Below are positions 48,789 to 57,300 of a stretch of 64,000 nt of DNA, piece by piece. The position numbers and the translations under genes are program-made. Within the stretch, counting starts at the first letter, position 1, and every line of letters begins with the position of its first letter. Source of the DNA: Tsukamurella sp040611135 (GTDB lineage: Bacteria; Actinomycetota; Actinomycetes; Mycobacteriales; Mycobacteriaceae); NCBI RefSeq assembly GCF_040611135.1, contig NZ_JBEXNL010000005.1, positions 186,001 through 250,000 on the forward strand, given 5' to 3'. The notes under the pieces are model-generated. The model was given only the letters and a program-made list of their open reading frames with translations. It ran no database searches and was not told where the DNA came from.

Positions 48789-50267
48789 TCAGTACCTGCG
48801 AGGCGTGTGCACGATCCGGCCGGCGGCACGCTCGGTGACCACGGTGCGCGAGGACCCGACGATGAGCAGGCACCGCATATCGACCTGCTCGGGGTCGAGA
48901 TCGCCGAGAGTCGTCACCGTCAGCGTCTCCTCCGGCGAGCCGACGGCGCGCCCGATCACCACGACGGTCTCGGGCGCGCGGACCTCGAGCAGGACCTCCC
49001 GCATCCGGACCAGCTGCTCGCGCCGGGTCTTCGATGCCGGATTGTACACGGCGAGAGCGAGATCGGCGCTCGCCACGGCGCGCAGCCGTTGCTCGATGAC
49101 CTCCCAGGGCTTGAGGTAGTCCGACAGCGAGATCGCGGCGTAGTCGTGGCCCAGGGGGGCGCCGACCCGGCTGGCGACGGCATTCGCCGCCGTCATCCCG
49201 GGCAGAACGCGCACGCGCACCTCGTGGAAATCGGGATCCGCGGCGACCTCCGCGACGGCGGACGCCATCGCGAAGACCCCGGGGTCGCCGGAGCTCACCA
49301 CCGCCACCCGGGCGCCGTTCGCGGCCAACGACAACGCGTGCCGGGCCCGCTCCGCCTCGACCCGGTTGTCGGACGCGTGCACCCGCTGGCCGGGTCGCGG
49401 CCGCACCCGGTCCGTGTAGGTCTGATAGCCGACGATGTCCGTGGCTTCGGCGAGCTCGTGCCGCACCTCCGGCGTGGTCCACGCCTCGTCTCCGGGGCCC
49501 AGCCCCAGGACGACCACCTCGCCGCGCGCCGTCGACGGTGCGCCCGGGGCGTTGATCCGGCCGGGCACGAGGACCGTCGCGAAGTAGGGCACGTCGGCGG
49601 CGCTCACGTCGCCGAGCGCGAGGACCCGCTCGTCGGCGCGGCTCGCACGCTCGACGTACACGGCCGCATCGGCGCGACCCGCGGCGTGCAGCGCACCGTC
49701 GACCGTGGGGAAGGTCCGGCCCAGCTTCATGATCGCGGCGGCGTCGGTATCGGCGAGCCGGCGGCGCAGCTCGGGTTCGGGCAGGGTGCCGGGCAACACG
49801 GTCAGCACTTCGTCGGCCTCCACCAGCGGGACGCCGGTCGCCGCCGCGGCGGCGCTCACCGAGGTCACGCCGGGCACGACGAGGCACTCGAACCTGTCCC
49901 GGAGCCGCTTGTGCATGTGCATGTACGAGCTGTAGAACATCGGGTCGCCCTCGGCGAGCAGGGCGACCTTCCGCCCGGCCGTGAGGTGCTCGGCGAGCTG
50001 CTCGGCGGCCTCGGCGTAGAAGTCCTCCAGCGCGCCGCGGTAGCCGCCGGGGTGATCGGTGGTCTCGGTGGTCACCGGGTACATGAGCCGGATCTCGGTC
50101 TGCCCCTCGCGCAGATACGGCGCCGCGCAGGCCCGCGCGTTCGAACGGCCGTGCCGCGCACTGTGATAGGCCACCACATCGGCCTCGGCGATGAGCCGCG
50201 CCGCCTTGACGGTGACCAGCTCCGGGTCGCCCGGGCCCACGCCCACGCCGTACAGGATCCCGGTCAC
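48789..50267 (-). CDS. cobIJ: Fused precorrin-2 C20- and precorrin-3B C17-methyltransferase CobIJ
   Basis: 492-residue fusion as in mycobacteria. The CobI half (about 1-240) has ILYGVGVGPGDPELVTVKAA, VALLAEGDPMFYSSYMHMH and CLVVPGVTSVSAAAAATG. The CobJ half (about 250-492) has VVLGLGPGDEAWTTPEV, VVSSGDPGVFAMASAV, VRVLPGMTAANAVASRVGAP and DYAAISLSDYLKPW. Both are SAM-dependent ring methylation steps of aerobic corrin synthesis. The GTG has GGAGGAG six bases upstream, yet also overlaps the cobH stop, so translation is both coupled and independently initiated. Confidence 0.97.
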   Translation of the reverse strand: MTGILYGVGVGPGDPELVTVKAARLIAEADVVAYHSARHGRSNARACAAPYLREGQTEIRLMYPVTTETTDHPGGYRGALEDFYAEAAEQLAEHLTAGRKVALLAEGDPMFYSSYMHMHKRLRDRFECLVVPGVTSVSAAAAATGVPLVEADEVLTVLPGTLPEPELRRRLADTDAAAIMKLGRTFPTVDGALHAAGRADAAVYVERASRADERVLALGDVSAADVPYFATVLVPGRINAPGAPSTARGEVVVLGLGPGDEAWTTPEVRHELAEATDIVGYQTYTDRVRPRPGQRVHASDNRVEAERARHALSLAANGARVAVVSSGDPGVFAMASAVAEVAADPDFHEVRVRVLPGMTAANAVASRVGAPLGHDYAAISLSDYLKPWEVIEQRLRAVASADLALAVYNPASKTRREQLVRMREVLLEVRAPETVVVIGRAVGSPEETLTVTTLGDLDPEQVDMRCLLIVGSSRTVVTERAAGRIVHTPRRY

Positions 50268-50899
50268 AGCTCCTCCTCCCGCGCCAGCGCGTTGAGCGCG
50301 GCCGCCGTGATCGCGCTGCCGCCGCGACGGCCCAGCACGGTGATGTACTCGACGCCGAGCTCCGCCGCCTCGGCGACGAGCGCGTCCTTGGATTCGGCGG
50401 CGCCGATGAACCCGACCGGGATGCCGACGATCACCGCGGGTCTCGGCGCGCCCGCAGCCAGCAGGTCCAGCAGGTGGAACAGCGCCGTCGGGGCGTTCCC
50501 GACGGCGACCACGGCACCGTCCAGCTGCGCGCCCCAGAGCTGGACGGCCGCGGCACTGCGGGTCGTGCCGAGCTCGTCGGCGAGGTCCGGCACCTGCGGG
50601 TCGCGCAGGAGGCAGGTGACCTCGTTGTCGGCGGGCAAGCGCGAGCGGGTCACGCCGTGCGCCACCATGTTCGCGTCGGTGAGGATCGGCGCGCCGGCGC
50701 GCAACGCGGACCGGCCGGCCCGCACGGCACCGTCGGAGATACGGATGTCGCGCGCGAGATCGGTCTGGCCCGCGGCGTGGATCATGCGGACCGCCACCGT
50801 CTCCGCGTCGCCGGACAGGCCCGAGAGATCGGATTCCGCGCGGATCGTGGCGAACGAGCGCCGATAGATCTCGGCGCCGTCGGTGAGGTAGTCGTGCAC
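50264..50899 (-). CDS. cobH: Precorrin-8X methylmutase CobH
   Basis: 211-residue enzyme that moves the methyl group from C11 to C12, giving hydrogenobyrinate. Diagnostic stretches are AEIYRRSFATIRAESDL, the catalytic-His segment VRMIHAAGQTDLA, DANMVAHGVTRSRLP, GNAPTALFHLLDLL and VGIPVGFIGAAESKDAL. GTG start, nine bases after the cobG stop. It overlaps cobIJ by four bases. Confidence 0.97.
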   Translation of the reverse strand: MHDYLTDGAEIYRRSFATIRAESDLSGLSGDAETVAVRMIHAAGQTDLARDIRISDGAVRAGRSALRAGAPILTDANMVAHGVTRSRLPADNEVTCLLRDPQVPDLADELGTTRSAAAVQLWGAQLDGAVVAVGNAPTALFHLLDLLAAGAPRPAVIVGIPVGFIGAAESKDALVAEAAELGVEYITVLGRRGGSAITAAALNALAREEEL

Positions 50900-50908
50900 C
50901 CGGGCAGC

Positions 50909-51973
50909 CTAGTCGTCGGCCCCGTCGCGTACGACGACCCGTCGGTGTTCGCCCGACGGTGCGCCGCACCCCCGTTCGCAGGCCACGACGTGGACGCGCT
51001 CGTCGTCGCCGATCGTGCCCGCCAATTCCGCGGCGTGCGCCAGCGCGTCGCCCTGGGCCCGGACGCACCCGTGATCGCCCACGCACGCACTGACCCGCAG
51101 CAGCGGGGAGGTCGCGTCGAAGATCAGGCTCTTCGGGGCGAGCACCCGCACGACGGTCTCGGCGGCGCCCTCGTCGAGTCCGTGCAGGAACAGCGTGCGC
51201 CAGGGCGTGATCGCGATCGGATGGTCGACAGCCGCCACGAACTGGGCGGTGCGCGGGTCGAGCCTGCCCAGTGGCACGCCCATTCCGAGCGTCACCGAAC
51301 CGTCCGGGCGGTCGAACCAGCCGACGGGTGGCGGCGTCGGCGGCGCGGGGACCACCCGCGGGCCCGTCACCGTGCCACCGAGCTCGGCCGCGATGCGCCG
51401 GGCACCGTCGGGCAGGTCCCGGACGCGCCATTCGTCGCCGCGCAGGTCGAGGAAGGCCCGCGCGGCGTCGAGCAGCGCGTCGACGGTGCCGGGCAGGTCG
51501 GTCGGGTGGCCGTCGAGGTGCATCACGCCGTCGCGGAGTTCTGCGTCCGCGGCCAGCGCGGCGACGTCGCCGGTGCCGTCGTCGAGGGCGAACAGGACGC
51601 GGCCCGGGAGCTCCGCGAGCTCCGCGCGGGCCCGCAGCCCCTCGTCGAGCCGGGCGGCCGTGTCGCCCAGGTCGGACGAGAGGGGAGAGGCGACGATGTT
51701 GCGCACCCGCTCGTGACTCTCCGAGGGGAGCAGTCCGGCGGCCGTGAGGCGCTCCCGCGCGGCGTCGAGATCGGCGACGCCGCGCAGCTGAACGTTGCCG
51801 CGCGAGGTCAGCTCGAGCGCGTTCGTACCGGCGAGTTCCGCGAGTTCCTGCAGCGCGGCGGGGGAGATCCGACCTCCGGGCAGGCGAACCCGCACGAGCG
51901 CACCGTCGGCCGCCGCGTGCGGCCGCAGGACGCCCGGGCAGGCGTCTGGTTCCTTCGGCGGCAGCGCGATCAG
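50909..51973 (-). CDS. cobG: Precorrin-3B synthase CobG
   Basis: 354-residue ferredoxin-nitrite/sulphite-reductase-like monooxygenase using O2 and a 4Fe-4S centre, the marker of the aerobic pathway. Visible are ACPGVLRPHAAADGALVRVRLPGG, ELTSRGNVQLRGV and the cluster region VSACVGDHGCVRAQGDAL with ACERGCGAPSGEH. The frame entering from upstream has no ATG, GTG or TTG before conserved sequence. The only plausible initiator is CTG at 51973, overlapping the fabH-like stop (CTGA), with GAGGA immediately before it. An internal GTG near 51902 would remove the conserved CPGxLxxHxAxDG. The product is certain, the start is not. Confidence 0.93.
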   Translation of the reverse strand: MIALPPKEPDACPGVLRPHAAADGALVRVRLPGGRISPAALQELAELAGTNALELTSRGNVQLRGVADLDAARERLTAAGLLPSESHERVRNIVASPLSSDLGDTAARLDEGLRARAELAELPGRVLFALDDGTGDVAALAADAELRDGVMHLDGHPTDLPGTVDALLDAARAFLDLRGDEWRVRDLPDGARRIAAELGGTVTGPRVVPAPPTPPPVGWFDRPDGSVTLGMGVPLGRLDPRTAQFVAAVDHPIAITPWRTLFLHGLDEGAAETVVRVLAPKSLIFDATSPLLRVSACVGDHGCVRAQGDALAHAAELAGTIGDDERVHVVACERGCGAPSGEHRRVVVRDGADD

Positions 51974-53034
51974 TCCTCGAAGTGGACCGGCGGCAGGGTG
52001 ATGACATGGCCGGCGTAGGCGAGGCCGGAGCCGAACGCCATGACGAGCGCGGTCTGGCCGGGCTTCGCCTTGCCGGTGCGCAGCAGCTCCTCGACGGCGA
52101 GCGGGATGGACGCCGCGGAGGTGTTGCCGGTGGTCACGATGTCCTCGGCGACCACGCAGTCGTCGCGCAACTCGAGCGCCTTGATGAGCACCTGGGTGAT
52201 CCGCAGATTGGCCTGGTGCGGGACGAAGACATCGATGTCCTTCGAGGTGAGGCCGGCGAGCTTGAGCGCCTCCTGGCACGCGGGCAGCAGTGCGGTCGCG
52301 GCCCAGCGGAAGACCTTCCGGCCCTCCATGCGCAGGAACGGGCGGACGGGCGCCTCGGTCGTGGTGTCGTCGCGGAAGGCGTGCACCTCGTCGAAGTACG
52401 TGCCGAAGTCCTTGTCCTGGAAGATCGCGGTGGTGAAGTCGCCGTCGGCGCCCCACGACACCTGGGAGACGCCCACCTCCTCGGACGGGCCGAGCACGGC
52501 CGCGCCGGCACCGTCGGCGAAGATGAACGCGCAGGTGCGGTCCTCGGGCGAGATCAGGTCGGAGAGGCGCTCGACGCCCACGACCACGACGTACTTCGCG
52601 GTGCCGGCCCGGATCAGGTCGGTGCCGACGGCGGCGGCCGTGGTGAACCCGGAGCAGCCGGCGGTGATGTCGAAGGCGGGGATGCCGACGCGGCCCAGCT
52701 CCTTGGCGATCTGCGGGGCGAGGGAGGGGCCCAGCTCCAGGCGGGTGTTCGTCGCGGAGATGACGCAGTCGACCAGCTGGGGATCGATGCCGGCGGCCGT
52801 GATCGCGCGCTCGGCGGCCTTGACCGACATCGACAGGATGGTCTCGTCGTCCTCGGCGAAGTGCCGGGATTCAATACCCGACCTGGTCTTGATCCACTCG
52901 TCGCTGGACTCGATCTTGTCGACGATCTCGGAGTTCGGCACGACGCGCCGCGGACGGTAGGCGCCGATCCCCAGGTAGCTGACGTTCGACTGCTCAGCGG
53001 GGGCGGGGGCGGCGATCCGGGCGGGGGCGGTCAT
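51970..53034 (-). CDS. 3-oxoacyl-ACP synthase III-like (FabH-type) ketosynthase
   Basis: 354-residue KAS III-family condensing enzyme. The catalytic triad is intact: Cys127 in DITAGCSGFTTA, His273 in VFVPHQANLRI and Asn304 in TTGNTSAASIP. It joins acyl-CoA or acyl-ACP to malonyl-ACP. Its position is odd: the 3' end overlaps cobG and it leads the cobG-cobH-cobIJ group. Upstream lie two copies of a TetR-type operator, shared with a divergent TetR gene that is coupled to a dehydratase-like gene. It may be a second, specialised ketosynthase rather than the housekeeping FabH. Confidence 0.93.
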   Translation of the reverse strand: MTAPARIAAPAPAEQSNVSYLGIGAYRPRRVVPNSEIVDKIESSDEWIKTRSGIESRHFAEDDETILSMSVKAAERAITAAGIDPQLVDCVISATNTRLELGPSLAPQIAKELGRVGIPAFDITAGCSGFTTAAAVGTDLIRAGTAKYVVVVGVERLSDLISPEDRTCAFIFADGAGAAVLGPSEEVGVSQVSWGADGDFTTAIFQDKDFGTYFDEVHAFRDDTTTEAPVRPFLRMEGRKVFRWAATALLPACQEALKLAGLTSKDIDVFVPHQANLRITQVLIKALELRDDCVVAEDIVTTGNTSAASIPLAVEELLRTGKAKPGQTALVMAFGSGLAYAGHVITLPPVHFED

Positions 53035-53069
53035 GCGTGTGTGACTCCGTTCGAGGGGGATGCGGCGGG

Positions 53070-53085
53070 TGAACCATTCGGTTCA
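53070..53085. promoter_or_regulatory. TetR-type operator O1
   Basis: TGAACC-ATTC-GGTTCA, perfect six-base arms. It has the same arms as O2, with centres 36 bases apart. It lies 36 bases before the fabH-like ATG and over the -35 region of the tetR promoter. Confidence 0.75.
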
Positions 53086-53100
53086 ACGACCCGTCATTGG

Positions 53101-53106
53101 TAACAT
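53101..53106 (+). promoter_or_regulatory. -10 box of the tetR promoter
   Basis: TAACAT, ending at the first base of O2, so transcription would start inside that operator. Confidence 0.45.
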
Positions 53107-53121
53107 GAACCGAGCGGTTCA
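53106..53121. promoter_or_regulatory. TetR-type operator O2
   Basis: TGAACC-GAGC-GGTTCA, perfect six-base arms identical to O1. It overlaps the predicted tetR transcription start. Confidence 0.75.
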
Positions 53122-53204
53122 AACAAGCGCCGCCGCACCCTGTGGCAATATTCGCCAACGGCGATTCGTTGTTCACCGAGCACCCTGAGGAGAGATCGCG
53201 CCCG

Positions 53205-53822
53205 ATGTCGACCGCCCCGAAGCCGCGCCCGCGCCCCCGGGTCCGCCTCGTCAACACTGCCCTGAACCTGGTGGGGCGCCACGGCTTCGCGGACGCCGGC
53301 CTCGCCGAGTTGACGGCGCAGTCGCAGGCGTCGAAGAACTCGCTCTACCAGTACTTCCCGGGAGGCAAGGCCGAACTCGTGGAGGCCTCCACCTCGCTCG
53401 CCGGCCGGCGGCTGCTGCGCTACATCGACGCCGCCACCAGCAAGGGCGAGCCACACGAATGGATCGGTCGGTTCATCGAACTCTGGAAGCGCGTCCTCGT
53501 GCGCTCCGAGTTCCAGGTCGGGTGCCCTCTCCTCGCGGCCGCATTGGCCGACGGTGCGCCCCGGGTCCAGGACGCGGCCACCGCCGCGTACACGGAGTGC
53601 GAACGCCGGTTCGCCACGGCACTCGTGGACTACGGCGTGGAGGAACAGGCCGCCCTCGTCTTCGCGTCGGTGTTCATGAGCTCGATCGAGGGCGCCGTCG
53701 CGCGCGCCCGGGCCGCCCGTGACATCTACCCGCTCACGGATGTCTATCTGTCCATGACGGCGCTCCTCGACCTCACGATGGCCCGCCCGGACGCGGTGCG
53801 GGGCGCTACAGTCGCCGAATGA
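53205..53822 (+). CDS. TetR-family transcriptional repressor
   Basis: 205-residue regulator of the LmrA/YxaF-like TetR group. The HTH reads VNTALNLVGRHGFADAGLAELTAQ then SKNSLYQYFPGGKAELVEAS. The ligand domain begins at about residue 75 and contains VGCPLLAAALADGAPRVQDAA, a motif typical of this group. ATG at 53205 has GAGGAGAGA upstream. It is divergent from the fabH-like gene, with two palindromic operators between them, which it most likely binds. The stop overlaps the next gene by four bases. Confidence 0.93.
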   Translation: MSTAPKPRPRPRVRLVNTALNLVGRHGFADAGLAELTAQSQASKNSLYQYFPGGKAELVEASTSLAGRRLLRYIDAATSKGEPHEWIGRFIELWKRVLVRSEFQVGCPLLAAALADGAPRVQDAATAAYTECERRFATALVDYGVEEQAALVFASVFMSSIEGAVARARAARDIYPLTDVYLSMTALLDLTMARPDAVRGATVAE

Positions 53823-54295
53823 CTCGCGGCGATTACCCCCTCTGGCTCGACGATTGCTACGAGGTCGACTCCGAGGGGGTACGGGCCTACGCCCGCGCCA
53901 CCCGGTCGCCGCACGTGGCCTACGCGAGCAGCCGGGTGATCGCGCACGACACGCCCGTGCCGCCGCTCATCGTCGCCGATCCGGTGTTCAAGGCGGCAGC
54001 GAAGCTCATGTCCGACGTGATCGAGGATTTCGATCTGAGCCGGGTGCTCCACGTGGCGCAGACCGTGCGGCAGCTCGTGCCGCTCCGGATCGGCGACGTG
54101 GTCTCCCTCGGCGCGCGGATCACCGACCGCATCACGAAGGCGGGCATCGACCTGTTCGAGGTGGACTGCGTCGTGTCGACCTCCGACGGGGTGCGGATCG
54201 AGACGGCCAGCACCGTCGCCTACGCCGCCGACGCCGACGTGCCGGACATCGGGGACGCCTCCGCGGCGGTGATCATGCACGGCGCCGTGCTCTGA
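53819..54295 (+). CDS. MaoC/FAS1-type dehydratase-like (hotdog) protein
   Basis: 158-residue single-hotdog protein resembling the MaoC dehydratase N-terminal (HadA/C-like) domain: VRAYARATRSPHVAYA, PVPPLIVADPVFKAA, VLHVAQTVRQLVPLRIGDVVSL and DLFEVDCVVSTSDGVRIETAS. The usual hydratase catalytic Asp/His motif is not obvious, so it may need a partner or bind acyl chains. It is translationally coupled to the TetR gene. With the fabH-like gene it suggests a small acyl-chain module under common control. Confidence 0.78.
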   Translation: MTRGDYPLWLDDCYEVDSEGVRAYARATRSPHVAYASSRVIAHDTPVPPLIVADPVFKAAAKLMSDVIEDFDLSRVLHVAQTVRQLVPLRIGDVVSLGARITDRITKAGIDLFEVDCVVSTSDGVRIETASTVAYAADADVPDIGDASAAVIMHGAVL

Positions 54296-54332
54296 CCCGC
54301 GCCTGCCCGGGCGGTGACCGGTCGCGGTGACA

Positions 54333-54338
54333 TAGGGT
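54333..54338 (+). promoter_or_regulatory. -10 box of leaderless cobN promoter
   Basis: TAGGGT ends six bases before the cobN ATG. The 49-base gap upstream is too short for a cobalamin riboswitch. Confidence 0.55.
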
Positions 54339-54344
54339 CGCCTC

Positions 54345-57300
54345 ATGATCCTGCTGCTGTCGACGTCCGACACCGACCTGTTGAGCGCGAAGGCGAGTGG
54401 CGCCGACTACCGCTGGGCGAACCCCGCGCGCATCAGCGTCGACCTCGACCTGCCCGGCCTGCTCGACGGGGCCGATGTCGTCGTCGTCCGCATCCTCGGC
54501 GGCCGCCGGTACTGGGAGAGCGGCCTCGACGCACTCGCGGCGAGCGGGAAGCCGGTGGTCGTGGTCTCGGGGGAGCAGTCGCCCGACGCCGACCTCATGG
54601 AGGCCTCGACGGTGGCCGCCGGCGTCGCCACGCAGGCGCACGCCTACCTGGCCGAGGGCGGTCCCGAGAATCTGGCGCAGCTGTACCACTTCCTCTCGGA
54701 CACCATCCTGTTGGCCGGCGAGGGTTTCGCGCCGCCGGTGACCGCGCCGCAGTGGGGCATCGTGCCTCGACCGCCCGTCCCCGCCGGGCCGCGGGTGGGC
54801 GTGCTCTACTACCGCGCCCAGCATCTCGCGGGGAACACCGCCTACATCGACGCACTCGCCGCGGCGATCGAGTCGCGCGGCGGCACGGCCGTGCCGATCT
54901 TCTGCGCGTCCCTGCGCGCCGCCGACGATGCTCTGTTCACCGAACTCGCGACCCTCGACGCGCTGGTCGTCACGGTGCTCGCCGCGGGCGGGGTCAACGC
55001 GGCCGGCGCCGCCGCGGGTGGCGACGACGAGTCGTGGGACGTGGGGCGCCTCGCCGCGCTCGACATCCCGATCCTGCAGGCACTGGCCCTCACGACCTCC
55101 CGCGAGCAGTGGGAGTCCAGCGACGACGGCCTCAGCCCGCTCGACGTGGCGACGCAGGTCGCGATCCCCGAGTTCGACGGCCGCATCATCACCGTGCCCT
55201 TCTCCTTCAAGGAGATCGGCGACGACGGCCTCCCGTCGTACGTGCCCGACGACGAGCGCGCCGGCCGGGTCGCGGGCCTGGCCCTGCGCCACGCTCGGCT
55301 GCGCTCGATCCCGAACGGCGAGAAGCGGATCGCGCTCATGCTGTCGGCCTATCCCACCAAGCACGCCCGCATCGGCAACGCCGTCGGCCTCGACACGCCG
55401 CAGTCCGCCCTCGAGCTGATCCGCCGGCTCGCGGACGCCGGCTACGACATCGGCTCACCGTCGGACATCCCCGGGCTCGAGGCCGACGACTCCGACGCCT
55501 TCATCCATGCCGTCATCGCCCGCGGCGGCCAGGACCCGGATTGGCTCTCGGACGAGCAGCTCGACGGGAGCGAGGTCACCGTCGACCCCAAGACCTACCG
55601 CGCCTGGTTCGCGACGCTCCCACAGGAACTGCGTGACGCCGTGACCGAGCACTGGGGCGCGGCCCCGGGCGGCCTGTTCACGACGGGCTCCGGCGACATC
55701 GCGATCGCCGCGCTGCGGTTCGGCAACCTCACGGTGATGGTCCAGCCACCCCGCGGCTTCGGCGAGAACCCCGTCGCGATCTACCACGATCCGGACCTGC
55801 CGCCGAGCCATCACTACCTGGCCAGCTACCGCTGGCTCGCCGACCGCGAGCACGGCTTCGGCGCGGACGCGGTGATCCACCTCGGCAAGCACGGCAACCT
55901 GGAATGGCTGCCCGGCAAGACACTCGGCATGTCCGCCTCCTGCGGTACCGACGCCGCGCTCGGCGACCTGCCCCTGATCTATCCGTTCCTCGTCAACGAC
56001 CCCGGCGAGGGCACGCAGGCCAAGCGTCGCGCACATGCGGTGCTCGTCGACCACCTCATCCCGCCGATGGCCCGCGCCGAGAGCTACGGCGACATCGCCC
56101 GCCTCGAGCAGCACCTGGACGAGTACGCCAATGTCGCGAGCCTGGACCCGGCGAAGCTGCCGATGATCCGGCAGCAGATCTGGACGCTGCTGCAGGCCGC
56201 GAAGCTCGACCACGATCTCGGGCTCACGGATCAGCCCGAAGACGACTCCTTCGACGACATGATCCTGCACGTCGACGGTTGGCTGTGCGAGATCAAGGAC
56301 GTCCAGATCCGCGACGGCCTGCACATCCTGGGGGCGGCACCGTCGGGCGAGGTCGAGACGGATCTCGTGCTGGCGATGCTGCGCGCCAAGCAGATGTGGG
56401 CGGGTGCGGTGCACACGCCCGGGCTGCGGGAGGCGCTCGGACTGGAAGAGGACGGCACGGCGTCGAAGGCGAAGACGGACGAGTTCGAAGCCCGGGCACG
56501 CGAACTCGTGGTCGCCGCCGCAGCGGCGGATTGGGCACCGTCGGCCATGGCGACCCTGACGGACGACCCGGCGGTGGCGAAGATCCTCGACTTCGCGGCC
56601 ACCGAGATCGTGCCGCGGCTGCGCCGCACCGGCGACGAGATCGAGAACGTGCTCCGCGCCCTGAACGGCGGCTTCGTGCCCGCGGGGCCGTCGGGCTCGC
56701 CGCTGCGCGGCCTGATCAACGTGCTGCCGACGGGGCGCAACTTCTACTCGGTGGACCCCAAGGCCGTGCCCTCGCGGCTCGCGTGGGCGACGGGACAGGA
56801 GCTCGCCTCCTCACTGGTCGAGCGGTACCACAGCGAGCACGGCGAGTACCCGACGTCGGTGGGCCTGTCGGTGTGGGGCACGTCCGCGATGCGCACCGCC
56901 GGCGACGACATCGCCGAGGTGTTGGCGCTGCTCGGTGTGACCCCCGTGTGGGACGAGCAGTCCCGCCGCGTCTCCGGCCTGGAGGTCATCGGCCTGGAGG
57001 AGCTCGGCCGCCCGCGCATCGACGTCACGGTCCGGATCTCGGGCTTCTTCCGCGACGCGTTCCCGCACGTCGTGGCCATGCTCGACGACGCCGTCCAGCT
57101 GGTGGCCGCACTGGGCGAGTCGGATGAGGAGAACTTCGTCGCAGCGCACACCCGTGCGGCGCTGGCCGAACACGGGGATGCGCGGCGCGCGACGACGCGC
57201 GTCTTCGGCTCCAAGCCCGGTACCTACGGCGCGGGCCTGCTGCAGCTCATCGACTCCAAGAACTGGCGCAGCGACGCCGACCTCGCCGAGGTCTACACGG

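Noticed and set aside
50268..52007. Extension of cobIJ upstream through cobH and cobG
   Set aside because: A strong ribosome binding site and GTG at 50267 mark the start, and the upstream frame is out of register with cobH and cobG.
51970..52456. Reading cobG as a frameshifted fusion with the fabH-like gene
   Set aside because: Both proteins are complete at their conserved ends. A CTG start by coupling explains the junction without a frameshift.
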